Source: Poecilobothrus nobilitatus
Taxonomy: Eukaryota; Arthropoda; Insecta; Diptera; Dolichopodidae
NCBI GenBank assembly: GCA_947095535.1
Contig: OX352773.1
Coordinates: 39,205,398-39,269,397 of the forward strand
Reading direction: 5' to 3'
Length of the DNA stretch: 64,000 nucleotides
A model generated the notes under the pieces. It was given only the letters and a program-made list of their open reading frames with translations. It did not search any database and was not told where the DNA came from. This document shows, one piece after another, positions 37,701 to 52,700 of the stretch (position 1 is the stretch's first letter; the number at the start of each line of letters is the position of its first letter). The position numbers were made by a program, and so were the translations under genes.

Positions 37701-40700
37701 TTGAACATCAGATGAAGTAAAATTAAAGAAAAACACAAACAAAAAAAGAAAAAAGAACACACGAGATACGATAACAGCATGACACTAGTAGTGCAACAGC
37801 AGTAACACAAGCTGTCATTTCTTTACTGTTCTGTTTGTTAAATGACAAAATAAAAAATAATCAAAAAAAAAACCAAAAAAGTAACAATAACTGAACAAAA
37901 AGATAAAATTTTACTATAACTGTTTGTTGTTGGTTCATGTTTTAATCCTGAAAATTGCTTTCTATATATTCATCATATTCTGGTATATAAAGAAAGAAAA
38001 ACAAAAGGAAAGAACAAAAAAAAAAAAAATGACATATATTTATTGTTCATTAGCAAAAATAACAACAGAAAATCTGTTTGAAATAATTTAAATTTTTTTT
38101 TTTATGTTCGTTAAAGTGCACCTGATAACAATGAAAAAAGTAAAAAATAAAATAAAATTGAATAAATTTTTTTCTTTTAGTTTTTTATTTTAAGTAGCAT
38201 GTTTTTACAACATACTTGAACCCTGGCTCTGATACACCCTTTATAAATTTACTCTACTGATTGTCACTATACTATCACTTAAATATTGATTTAATGTTCG
38301 CGATATTTGTACTTATTGTAAAAAAAAAAAATGCGCTAATATTTTTTTAACTGATTTAAAGATGATTTAGTTTTTATAGTATTACTTCGATCTTTTATTA
38401 GTGTAAACTTTCATACTTATTCAGCCAACCCACACGAGTATTTATGAGGAACATCTTACTCTTCGTTTTATACCCTCTTTCGTTGAACCTCAAAATTAGT
38501 TTATAGAAAAGAGGATATGAAACGAAGATAGTAAAACGTTCCTCATAAATACTCGTCTATCGAAGCTAAATTAGCAGCATAATTCGGCGTTGCACTTCTG
38601 GCGTTGGGCTTCTTTCAAAATATTTTGTATGTTTTGTTGTTTTTTTTCAAATTTTAGCAAAGGTTTTAAAAAAATCTGTTCAAAAAAGAATTTCTATCGA
38701 ATCGACATGTAGAAATGGGTTAACAGATTTAAATTTATAAAAATTATGAATTATTGCAAGGAGAAAGATATCTAAAAAGTTTAAAGTCAATCGGTCAAAC
38801 CATATTTCAAATAGGGAGGGAAAAACGAAAAAAATTTATGAAAAGCTTTTGTGCTACAACGACAGTTAATGAATCACAGCAACTTTTAGTGGTGGTTTTT
38901 CCACAGCGAATTTCATTTGCATTGAACCACACATGTAATGCTTGAAGTTTAGCCATGAGAAGTAAAGGCATCAAAAAAGCTGTTGTAGTGAAACCGAAAA
39001 CAAAATAGTGATTGACCTCTTTCACACTCCGAGAGAAACATTCTAACAAAGTTTAGTTTCAATCGAGTGTACACTGCAGCATAATTCTTAGAAGACAAAT
39101 AACATAGAAAATCTATACTTTATATAATAGTGCGTTCTGTGTTAAGTTGTAAAATATTTGACGGTATTCTAATTCTATCTAGCATAACTTTAATTTGAAA
39201 TTGTAGATCTAAAATAATCTACACTTTATTTAAAATCAAATTCTATTCAAAAGTTTGGTTTTTTTTTTTCTTTAAGTATAGAGAAATAAATTTAAAAAAA
39301 AAACCCCATTTAAATATCAGACTAATTTGTTTACTTTAACAAAATATATATGATAAGACATGATAAGTCTTCTTTTACTCTTTTAAAGTAAATAAAATCC
39401 TAAACAGCTGAAAACATCTTATCACTAATGATTTATTGTTAAACAGAAAAAAAAGAACAGAATAAAAACAAACAAACCGGAAAAAAAAAAAAAACCACCA
39501 CTAAAAAATCAGTTTTCTTCTATAAGAGATAAATATATAAATATATAATGTACTTACATTTAAAAACAAAAACATATATGAACGAAAAAATAAAATATAA
39601 TATAATATACATATATATATATGTATATATGTACAAGAAAGGAATTAAGAAAAAGCAAGGATTTCCATTAGAGTAAGTGTTGTGTGTAGATGGCGAATTT
39701 AATTTTTTTTTTTTCTTTTGTATTATGTTATGAACAAAAGGTGAAAAGAAAATTTTCTTAACCTAGAAAGAGAGATTAAAAAATGAAATCTTCTTGATAT
39801 CTTCAAATGAAAAATGAATAAAATAAAAAGAGAAAGTAACAAAAAAAAAAAAAAAAAGCAATTCTCATTCTTTCATATATTTCTTTTGTTAAAATATTCT
39901 TTTTTTTTGTTTTTTTTTATTGTTATTGTTATTTTTAAAAATGTGTTCTATTACACATTATTATTGTTTAATGTTTTTTATTCATGAATGGAATTATTAT
40001 ATTATGATATTTTCCTTTTATTTTAGATTTTTTTTTTTGTTTTTTGGGTAGCTTAATTCAGTCCACCTTGTAACGCTCTCACGCGAACAAAACTGAAATG
40101 AAATAATATAAAAATAAAAACTAAAAAAAAAACAAATAATGAATTGTTACAGTGGTAAAGTGAATATGAATATATATATATGGATTTATACGTTCGATGT
40201 ACATATACATATATACTCGTATGTATATATTTACATATGGATGATGTAGATATATTATGTATATAGACAATAAACAATTTTATTCATTCATTCATGGTTT
40301 TTTTATCATCTGTGTTCAGCAATTTATTTTTAATGTTTTTTTCTTTTTTTTTTTTTTTTACATACATTTATTCAATTATGAGTTATTCCATAAAAATTTA
40401 GTTAACACCTAATGTTAAGCAAAATTATTATTTAATTAAATTATATTTATGTACATATTTTTTATTTTGCGTAAAAGGATAATTCGAAATAAAAAAAAAT
40501 ATCTTTGATTTGATGATTATTATAAGCAGAAAGTGTTGTTTTTGAAAATGATGGTATGTCCATGGTATGTCCTAAAAAACAACAACTGTAATTAGTTGGT
40601 GTATAATTCGATGTGCTTTTCATATGAATGTATAACTAATGAAAAGTTTATTTGAAATTTTAGATTATTAAGATGTGTATATATATATAATTAGTTAACT

Positions 40701-43700
40701 AGAAAGTTTTGTCTTTGAAATTAATCTGGTACATCCTAAAAAAACAACAATTCAACAAATTAAAAAATATGAAGTACTTTCATGAAAAAACAAACTAAAC
40801 GCAGATGAATAAAATAAAAATTAATATAAATAAAGTGATCAGTTTTAAAAAGAAATTAAATTCAGCTAAACGATCAAATTGAAGATTAATACTGACAAAT
40901 GTTTTATTTTTTATCTATTGTTTTATATTTTATCCTTAGATAATAAAATATTAAAATTCTGTGCTTAAGATTGTTAGTGACTGACTATAGCAGATTATAT
41001 CAAAACTAAATCACAAAAAATGTTTTACATTAAGGAAAAATAAATTAGGCGTAAAAAATTATATTTTTAAATATTTTTAAATTATATAATATTTTCAAAA
41101 TGAATAATTCATTGTTAATTTCAAATATATTTAGAAATATTATCATTATGAATTGAAAATTCACTATACCTTAATTAAGCAATTTTACCCAACCAATGAT
41201 GTTGCCGTGATTAAGACCTGAGCTTTTCAATCGAAAAGATTCAAAAAGAGTTCACATCTTATAGAATATAGATTGATAATAATAATATAAATATATATAT
41301 GTTATAACTATACTATATATAATATATAGTATAGTTATAACATATATATATGTAATTAAATAAAAAATTAGTATACATATCATATAATTAATATCATATC
41401 ATAATATATAGTACATAAAAATCAAGTAACTCTTGTTCAAAATAATAGATGGCGTACACTTAAAATTATTCATTTGTATTTAATAGTCTTGTACATTAGT
41501 TACAGTCGAGTAATTAATAGCTTAGTCTAACTAATGATTCTAGAAACTGAAGTTTAATCAAAGACTTAAGTGTTTTTCTTATGCTCCTTATAGAAGTGTA
41601 AAGGGAAAAAAATTAAATATTACTATAATTAACATGAATAAATTATAATATAACAATAATAATAACGCCCACGACCAATTCCTCTTACTGGCCGCACGCT
41701 TTGTGTCACCATTCTCTTACTATTATATTTTTCGCATATAACGGATCATCATATGCAAAATAATCACCAAGTTCCATACTTAAAACATTTCGTTTGCAAA
41801 CAAAAAAAAAAAACAGCAAAAACAATTACACAACCGGGTGATTACCATAAAAGGAAAAATATTGATTAGTGGGAATGCTTGGAACAATGTTTATATCTAA
41901 TGTTTATATCTGAATGATCATACAATTTATTATGTGCAATTAAATCACATATATAAAATTATATGGCCTAGTGGGTAAGAGCGTATAAAATACGCTGTAA
42001 ACACCGAGGAAGTGTTGGTTCGAATCACACACACGTCGTAAGAGTTATTCTCCCTTACGAGATTTACAGCCACGCCTGAACAGGAAAAGCTGTGTAATTT
42101 CCTGTCCATATTTATGTTGCAGAGAAATGCATTAAAAAAAAAAAAAAATTATATTTTATAATTAATAACTGTTTTATAAATATTAATATATAACAAGATT
42201 GATCGACGACATATTCATGTAAATAAACAACAAAGAAATAAATAACTGTCGAAGAAAGAATAAATTCAATTTTTTATTTAAAATTTTCCAAATAAATACA
42301 GACTTTTCTTAAATGAGTTTTTTAAATAGGACGGAAACTATCTTTTTTCTTTATTATCCTGTAAAACATCAGTTTTAATCATCTATATACATATACATAT
42401 ATGTATATCATTTTATTTTATTTTTTTTTTATTATAATAGCCCACTCATTACAACAATTTTTCATTTCTCTTAAATAATTCAAAATGTAAAGAAATAAAA
42501 AAAAAACAACAAAATGTGAATAAAAAAAATCAAAACACCAAATTTGAAAATTCCCACGGTATCCACAACAAAACAAAAAAATAAAGTTTTTTACTGTGAT
42601 TCTTAATATAATAACTAAATATGGGTAAATCTTATAATTGTGTTGGTATTCGGTTCTCTTTCTATATAATATAATTGAAATAACCAAAAGCATTGAAAAC
42701 AAGAAAACAACAACATAATAAAACAAAAAAATTTTTTTTTTTTTTTTGTTATAAACAACTTTTGTACACCTAAGCATATTTAATTTATTTAATAATAATA
42801 AAAAAAAAAAAAAAATACGAAAAGGAAAAGCGAAATTAAAAAATAAATTTATTTCCTTTTTTTTTGTTTTTTAATTTTTCCATTTTCCATAACGCCTTAA
42901 AAGCTCACACTTTTTTTCACTTTTAAATGAAAACAACATGTGACAATTTTTCTGCGCTTTTCATTAGGAAATTGTACAAAGAAATTATTTAGGTTTTTCC
43001 ATTAAATATTTAAAAAAAAAAATTCAAAAAAAAAAAAAAACAAAAAAAAAATATTTTGGTTTTTAGTGTTAGTGTTTTAATAAATCGTTTCTGTTTTATT
43101 TAGTTTAATTAATCATTTGTAAAATAAATATATAGGTATGTATGTATATATATAAAAAAAAAAAAAAGTGAAATGAAATCATAGAATATGAATAATTTTA
43201 AATTTTTTTTTTAAGTCCAAAAAAAAAACAAAAAAAAAATGTGGTTGATGAGTTTACAAAAAGTTAATTAATTTTTTTTTATTTTTTACACAAATAAGAA
43301 TATGAATAATATGATTGAATGGTTTTATACTTGAATAACATGTAAGTGTTTTTTTTAATATGTATTTTTTAAAATAAGTAACTAATAGCAGCAAAAGGGA
43401 TTTTTTCGAAAATTTATTGAAATGAAAAATATTTTTATATATATTTTTATATAAAAATGAAAATATTTTTTGTAGAACAATGGGGGTAACGGAACTGAAC
43501 AAAAAATTTGTTGGAAATATTCTTTTTGCGTTAAAGCTTTCCTGTGCAAAATGTGACATAATGTATTCCAAGATTGTGATTTCAATCAACTAGAGTGTTA
43601 AAATATTAACACATATACAAAATTTTAAGACAAAGTGTTAAACCGTTTTTAATTCATAACGAAAAAACGAAAAAAAATTAACTTTAAAAATCACTTGTAC

Positions 43701-46700
43701 TAAGTTAACGAATTCAAGAACAATTTTGTCAACAACAGTCTAGCGAATTTGTTGAGAATGAGAAATTCACATCGACCGAAACAACTTTGTAAAGAACACA
43801 AAAAAAAAAAAAAAGCAGCGACCCATTCATTTCAGGTTCAGACTAGATACATTCCTAAAAATGTTGGTTTCAATCAGATATACAATATATGTAGATGTTT
43901 ATAACAAACAAACACACAAATCTGTAATACCTAAAATCATTTTTAATGATGAATTAGAAAAATAATGTCTCTGAAAAATGAATGATGGCTTAGAAAATTA
44001 ATCTCCTTCAATCTGGAAAATATATATATATATAATAATTGCGTATATAAATTAAATTTGTACTAATTTAATAATATAAAAATAAGACCCCTTAAATTTG
44101 TCTTGTAACAAACTTTTGTTGCTTTTAATAATTTTACTTTGATTATTTTTACAAATTTTCTAATTAGAATATAATTCCAGAGTATATAATATGATAAATA
44201 ACCTCGATTTAAAAACAAAAATTAGATGCAGATAACTCCTGATGCCTTACCGCGTACTGCTACTTTCGTTAAACGAAAATCGCATTCGAAAATTTGAAGC
44301 TTTGAAAATTGAAAATTGCAGCGTTGCGAGTGCAAAATTAAATTTTTTATACTATATAATGCTTACCCAGTTAGACACCAGTATCAAAATTTTAATTTCC
44401 CATTCACAACCCTATGATTTTCGATTTTCAAAGTTCCAAATTTTCAAATGCGATTTTCGTTTAGCGAAAGTAGCACTACGCGGTAAGGCACCTACTTTAT
44501 AACTTGTTAATAAATTTCATTTTTTTTTTCATTTATTCGTAAATTTTGAGTTGGTGTTGATAAATTTTATTATTTAATCAGAGAACTTTCAAAAAAAACT
44601 TGTAATATTATAAATTATTTTTTAAATATTACAAATGAAAATAATAAAATTTAATTAATAACGTAATATTAATCTTTAAAATTGTAAAAATAAAAACTTA
44701 AAAATTCTTCAACTTTATATAAATTAACTAAATCTTAAATTTACTCATCTTTTTATGGGTACTTATAACTTATATGTAACCGTTCAACTTGCAATCTATT
44801 AAAAATTTAAAATTACATTTAAATTTGTAAATTTCATTAAAGGAATTTTAAACCTTTAATGAAATTTACAAATTTAAATTACATGACACATTTTTTCTTT
44901 TTTAATTCTATCACAATTCCGTTTTACAATTCAACAAAGCTTTTATTAATGACATACAAATTTAGTACAAAATACATATAATAATATTTAAAACATACAA
45001 TTTAATACACATTCATATACTTATATGTATTTACAATAATATTTGGACTAAAATCTCTATACCTACATAATACATATACATATACTAATATTAACCATTG
45101 AGTTTTCCCCTTCACCTTTATTTTAACACATAATTAAAATTGCCTTAATAAATTACGTAAATTGCTCCAAAAAAAAAAAAAAAAACAAAAAAAAAAAAAT
45201 AATTTTCATTACATGCAATTATGTACGCAATTAACTTTTATTACATTTTTAAAATACAACAAAAATTTTATACAATAAAAAATATTTCAACAACAACAAA
45301 AAGTAAAAATATGTACTCAACACTGATATGATTATGCTAATTACTAAATATTATTTTGTATACACAGTTATAACTAAAATCGATTAACTAATTATTTCCT
45401 ATTTTACGCTATCAAATATAAAATAATGTATAAATAATGAAAACAGTGGTGGGAAAAATTGACAAAGCATAAAAACAAAACAAAAAAAAAATATACATAT
45501 GTATAATAAAATGCACCCTGAATTAAAGTGTCATAAACATTTTAGTTAACAAATAAAATTCTTTGTTTTGTTCTGTTTTTTTTTTTTTTTTTTAATGAAA
45601 ACAAAAACCTCTAATCATTTAATCAGCAGTCAATAGCATGCAAATTGCATTCAAGGATCATGTTTAACACGTATATACATATACATATATATATATATAT
45701 TCAAACATACATACATATAATATATGTGTAGTTTCAATTCACAATTCACTACTATTCACAATATTATTATTTTTGAATTGTTCAATGTTATTTAAATTGA
45801 TTGTCCTCACCCTCTAATGATGCTTAATTTTTGTTATATACATATAACAGTTTATATGTTATATATATATGTATAGGTATATATTAATTGTGTCCTTTTT
45901 CTTTTAAATACATGCATATATTCAATTTAGATTATTCTACTGTTTTTGTTTTTTTTATTCAAAATTGTTTTTATAAGGATTTTTACCACTGTTATGTTTT
46001 TTTTTTTTTTTACTGTTAGTATTTGCCACCCCTATCATTTGATTGTGCACACTCAAATTAGGAAAATAAATAATCGAAAAAAATGACAGTTTAGTTGTGA
46101 GTAAGGGAGAAAATAAGATCAAGGAAATAGAAACAAAAACAAAAAAAAAAACAAAAAACATTTAAATGAAAAGAATTACTTTGTATCATGTGGTTATTGT
46201 ATATCGAATTTAAAACCCTTCAGAAGCAAAACCAAAAAAAAAAAAAATATCGAAAATAAAAAGCAAAATTATTGCCCCCTTAAAAATAAAGAAAGAGGAG
46301 GAAATATATGAAATAGATATGTTGACAAAAAATCTTAATTTTTTGACAGTTAAAACATCACTTGACATTTAAATGGAGAGATGGTAATAAAGATGAAAAA
46401 TATGAGGAGGAAAAATATACATACATACATAATACATAAGTTATTTTACCGTTGCTTATTGAAATTATCAAACAACTAGCAGGCGGCTTGTCGCTCAAAT
46501 AAAACTGTCGATTTTTTTTTTTTTTTTTGTTCTTAATGTTTTTTTTTTTTATTTTAGTGTAGATATATATTATGATGAAATTCTGCGTGTGAAAGCGTAC
46601 GTCTGACATACTTTTATTGGCAATAGAATAATTTTAAATATTTATATTCCTTTCCCTTTCTTTTTATTATTTGTTTATTTCCTCTTATTTATATTCCTTC

Positions 46701-49700
46701 TTTCTGATTTTCATTTGTTGAAGTTCATTTTTAAAAACTATAATTTTATGAAGGGAAGCGAATTTAAATATAGACACTTAAAAATTTTGAAAAAGGGGCA
46801 AAGAGTTTTGTTATTTGACAAAAAACAGGGATATTTATTAAAACTATAATTTAATGATTATGTTAAAATGTTTTTATTTATAAAATACAGATAAAAATAA
46901 TTGTAAGAGGGTTAAAGTATATTCACTTGAAATTTAACTTTGAAATTAGTTTTTCATTAGTTAAGTGTTGATAAGTTAAGAGTTTTGACCTTAATACTGA
47001 GTGTTTTAAATTTTTATTTTGATAACAATATCAACACTATGATTCTTTGAATATGTCTTGGAAAATGAATTGCTGCAAAATTTTTTTGATTTTCGGCTTA
47101 GAGAATTTTTTTTTTTATAGATAAAACCTAAACTTATCTGTTAACTTTATTTTTATAAGGCTTACAAAAACAAAAAATAATATAAACCAGATATTTTTAA
47201 ATTTTTTTTTTTTTTTAGTGCATTTCTCTTTTTATTTTATCATAAAATTTTTAAAATATTTATAAGATGATTTAAACCCAAATTCTAAATAATTATTAAT
47301 TGCTTAAAAGTGAAGGCCCAGTGTACGCTTTTTTGCTTTGCTTTATTTTGCTTTACACGCTTTGACAGTTGAAATAAATTACATTGTGTCTTATGTAGCA
47401 ACACCCAATGACAAAGTAATCAAAGCAAAACACAGTAAGAAAATGTCAAAATTGACTAATTTTCAATTAGACGTTTTGCTTTATTTACTTTGACGTTTAA
47501 AATAATATTTAAAACGTAAAATTTGAATTATTGAATTGAATTTAAAAACAAATAATTTTGTTTTTAAATAAATATTTGAATTATTGAATAAAAAATATTG
47601 AAAATTATTGATTATCAGAAATATTTTGCAAATCTTCCATTTTAAACAACGAAATAAACAATAATAAAATAATTAAAATGTCAAATGTGAACCAATTGAA
47701 AAGCGTACATTGGGATTTAAAATTACTTTGATTACTTTGCTTCGTTTATTCGCTTTTCAAAACAAAGCAAGCGAAGCAAACAAAAAAGTGTACATTGGGC
47801 CTTCACCTTAACAGTCATAATACATACGTCTTTTTGACACATCTTGATTTAATTTTTATTTTTGTATTAAATGCAACCAACATTTAAAACTCCAATAAAC
47901 AATTATTAAATTTTAAATTGTTTAAATACCATTTTCGTCCTTTTATTCCTATCTAATGAAAATAAACAAAATACCATAATGAATCCAAAAAAATATTAAA
48001 TAAAAGGAAGAAATATCTGAATATTTTATCTTAAATGTATTAAAATTGTTGTCTCTTTATTTACAATTTGAATAATAAAAATCCCAAAAAAAAAACAGAA
48101 AAAAAACACGAATCCAACATTTAAAATTCATTCAACCTTATGTGATGACTGATTCTTCATTTATTCTCTTATTCATTCACTCGTTCAGTCATTGAATCAT
48201 CCATTCATTTTCATTTACCCAATTTCTCTTTGCTGTAATCTTTCGAAAATATTTTCCTTTTTGTTTGTTTGTTATTCTTGTTTTGTTGGTGATTATTTCT
48301 TTATACATATACACACACATACGTTGAACTCAGTAACAAACTGATTAGAATTTACTTTACATTTACTACTATTAATACCGTTATTATTAACTTATCGTTG
48401 TTATTAAGGTTTATATATGTATATGCATATATATATATACATATATATATATGTAAGTAGGTATAATTGTTCATATCTTTATTATGTGGCTGGACAGAAC
48501 GAAAAAACCAATATTCCAAATACGATATACTCATAGATCATTTTTACAATGATTTTTTGTTTTTTTTTTTTCGAATTAATTCTCACATCTACGACTTAAC
48601 ATTTATCTCCTGAATGCATACAACACAAACTTCCAACATTCAATACAAGATACAAAAAAATAAAAAAATAAAGAAAAACAACTCAAACAATGTAAAAAAT
48701 AGAAGAATAATACATAAACAATTGTTTAAATGAGATAACGATGTAATACGAAATATATAAAAATATAAGGATGAATAACACATTGTATTAAAGAAGAAAG
48801 ACAGATAGAGATAGAGAACAACGTAGAAAAAGAGCTTTAAATGGATATTTTTTCTTTTTTGTTTTTTAGTATTATGTTTTTGAAAAAGGTATTAAAGTGG
48901 AAATAAACTTAAAGAAACCCATAAAAAAGTTTCTGATGTTTTTTTTTTGTTATATATTGATGGAAGGAAGCTTTTGGAGTGGGGTTTGTGAAATTTATGA
49001 TTATAGTGCATTTTAAAAATTAATAAATCTAAGTAAAATGAAAACTACCCTACAAAACGGTTTAAAAAATAAAAATTATATTTATATTTTGTGTAAGGAT
49101 ACAGAACGATATGTGTTTTTAAAGGTTTTTAATGAAGAACATCTAATCGATATAGAAATTTCACATAACATGTTATACATCAGCTTGTAAATAATCAAAT
49201 AGAAAGCAACTATCTTGATCTAATTATGCTAGAGTTTAGCATTTGTTAAATTTCAATATACCTAGTTAGGTATATAATACCTTTCAAAATTTTTTAAATT
49301 TTTCCTTCAATTTTTTGTTTTTCTTTTGTTCTGGTGGAAAACTAAAAAAAAAATATCAAAATAAGATAAAATTTAACAAATAACAAAAAAATCCTTATCA
49401 GTATTTTTGGGAAAATTCTTTTTTTTTTTTTATTCAATTATCATCTAACCGCACAAAAAAAATAACAAACAATTTAAAAAACAAAAAAAATTGCATGGGA
49501 AAATTACCGTATTGTGAATTGTTTTTTTTGCCTTTTTTAACGAAAATTCTTATACTAAACACAAAAAATTCTTATGAATCCTTTGTGACTACAATACATT
49601 AATAATATTATTCAAGGAAAAAGAAAATTTGGTTACCTTTCACCTCATATAATATCAATGTCAAAACTATACTTACTCACAATTTACTAATATTAAATGT

Positions 49701-49733
49701 TTTATTAAACCAATATTATTACATATAAATATT

Positions 49734-49775
<42 letters not shown>

Positions 49776-52700
49776 ATATATATATTATGTACATCATTAT
49801 TCATTTCAATAAGTTTTTTAGTAAATCATATCTTGAAAAACTGAATGACGATGATGATATCTTTGCTAAGCATTAGTTTCATTTATAAAATACATAATAT
49901 ACATATATATAGGTATATATATATATATATGTATATCTAAATTTTAAATATCCATATATATATATATTATTATGTTTATATGAATGTATATATCATCCTT
50001 TTTTTGAATGAAAACCTTTGCTTGAGGTAACAAAAATATCCAGAAGATATCACGAACACAAACAAACGACATACAACAAAAAAAAAAAAAAAAAAAAACC
50101 TAAAAAGCACGAAATTAAAAATATTGTTGAGGAAAAGCATCAACAGATGGATAAAATTCACACATTTACTAAAAAATACAGAAAAGAAAAAAACAGAAAA
50201 CAGAAAAAAAAACGAAAAAACAATAAAGAAAAGGATTTCCATAATTCAGGACATGATGAAATAATGGTTTGATATGTTTGATGATTATTTTCTCATATCC
50301 TTCTGTCAGTTAAAATATTGTACATATGTATATGCACATATGTTTATATGTTTACACATTCATATATACATATCCATATATAAATTAATATATATGTATA
50401 TATATGTACTATATATATATTACCATGAGAATAATAAATTGTTTTATGGGATTTAAAAAAAATAAAAAAAATGTTTTCTTTACTTTTCTTTTACAATTTT
50501 ACAAATTCAATTTTAAAGCTTAGGTTTAATTTTAAATTAATTTCCACATTAAATTCATATAAAAATCTAATACATTTTTTTTATTTTATATTAAGTAAAT
50601 GTTGTATTTAAAATGAACCGGAAATTCCCGTTGTACATTGCAAATGATATATACGAGATGGTCAGACGAGTTTAAAAGAAACAAAAAATGTCATGCCTAG
50701 TTCAGATCTATGATTCAAATGGTTTTCGATATGATACTTTCCACCTATCAAACAAGATATCATATACATGATAATAACTAAACATCCTATATATACATCT
50801 AATATATTATAATATAAAATACAAAATTTAATAAAAATCTGATTTTTATATTTAAGTCATCATATGTTCGTCTCATCTTTAATGATACGTTATGACGTAA
50901 CAGTTTTAAAAAGAAAGAACTTGCAAGATAATATTTTCTCTAATTCTTATATATAGCAAAACAATATTTTTTACATAAAAACGATAAGATTCTTTATGTA
51001 AATCTATTTTCGAAAAGTCACCTAAACGATAAGATTCTTTGTCAAAATCTATTTTCGAAAAGTTCGCAAAATTCAAACAAACAAATGTTTTAATTGTAAT
51101 GATTACAGATGTCATTTAGTATTAAATGTCATATAAGACTAAAATTAGAATTAAGCAAAAGATTTATTTTTTTTAATAAAATCGTTAAAATTTTTTATAA
51201 ATGTTTTTTTTTTTTCGTTATTTACCAAAACATGTGCACTTTTATAAAAATCAAATCGATTTAACAGATAGAGATGCAGTAAATTTCATTTAAAAAAAAA
51301 TTTGACATAAATCTTATTATTTATTTTTTGTCACCATGAAACACATTTTTTTTTTTTAAATACTTTAAGAACAATGATTTTCTACATGTAACCTATCAGC
51401 ACTAAATGTCTGGTTTTTGCTGCGGGTAACATTGCGACCTTTTAATCTGGATCTATTGTGCTTCCACTATTGGTATGTACCTCTAAAAAACTAAATATCT
51501 GTAGAGGTGTTAATTACAGGCAGATTATCTCCGGTAAAGCAACATGCTCCGAGCTACAAATATCTTGCTCGTGCTCCGTAGTTTCTGAGAATTTATGTCC
51601 TAGAGATTTTTCTTCTTGGCTGAATCTAAATGAACCCTGATTGTCTATTTCAAATTTTTTGAAGTGAACCTTTTCTCACAAAACCTGTTAGTAACGTCAG
51701 TTCTTTTTTATTAGATCTTACGATTTTTTGTATCTTATTGTGGTTATAGTTTCTTTCACTCCATAGTTTCCTCCTAATATAGTTTTCCTCTTTAATTATT
51801 ATAGGGCTTCTTTCATTTTGTGTCTATTTATGTCAGAAACAAATTCGAAATCTGTGAAAGGAGTTGGAGCTCCTTCTTTTGCAAGTAGATGATTTTTATC
51901 GTTCCAGATTAAATCAGATTGTTTTATTATGTTTGCCTCATTTAACATTATTACTGTATTACTTTATTTAAAAACACATTTTTCTTTAATTTTTTGTATA
52001 TGTATATAATTTGAAAAATTCAATTTATACCAACATCTTCCCACTTTACTATTTTGATTGATTATTTCCAATAAAATACTTCAATACCTCAGATTTTTTA
52101 AATATAATAAAGGGACGCACTGTAGGACAATAAGGATTAATTGCAATTTAACGACCACCAAAACAAATTACACATAATTAACATTTTATAAATGTAATTT
52201 AATCTTTTATTTTCTATTTTACTCCTGTTCCTGCTCCTGAATTTTCAACATAATCAAAATACCGTAACGAAAAAGTTTTTTTTTTACAAATTATAGACAA
52301 AAACAAACCAAATGTGGTTTGTATGTTTTTTTTTTTGGAGTGTTGTGGAATCATTTTCAAATCTATATTTACTTTGAAGATTTATTTTGTTAAATAATTT
52401 TTTTTTTCAATTTAATATATTTCTATCTCTTTCTTTTTTTTATTATATTTATACTTTCTGAATTCTTTGAATAGATTGTGTTTGTTTTTTTTCTAAAGTT
52501 TTTGACATAACCATTTTACTAAGCAATGGTTATAATTGATGGGAACCTGTGCATTCTGCCAAAGTATTAATTTATTATAAATACTTTTGCCATATCCACA
52601 CAAATGAAAAAAAAAAAACGAAAGGGAGAAATATTTTTATTTTTTTATGAAACAAAAAAACAATTCTCAAAACTCATCAATAGAATTCCTTGAACGCACG

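Noticed and set aside
38754..39049. Overlapping open frames on both strands in a GC-richer patch with a weak inverted repeat (TGCTACAACGACAG / AGCTGTTGTAGTG)
   Set aside because: Neither translation is recognisable and the inverted match is too weak; possibly transposon debris, not called.
42418..42777. 119-codon minus-strand open frame
   Set aside because: Starts and ends in poly-A/T tracts, Phe/Leu/Lys-rich, no recognisable motif; consistent with chance.
43254..43589. 111-codon minus-strand open frame
   Set aside because: Phe/Ile/Lys/Asn-dominated translation of AT-rich intron, no domain, overlapping frame equally open.
44242..44502. 86-codon plus-strand open frame
   Set aside because: It lies almost exactly over a MITE with complementary ends; the open frame is a by-product of the terminal repeats.
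50018..50272. 84-codon Lys-rich open frame
   Set aside because: It is composed of A-rich low complexity and has no start context or similarity.
51458..51640. 60-codon plus-strand open frame with several cysteines
   Set aside because: It is antisense to a LINE relic whose minus-strand motifs explain the sequence.
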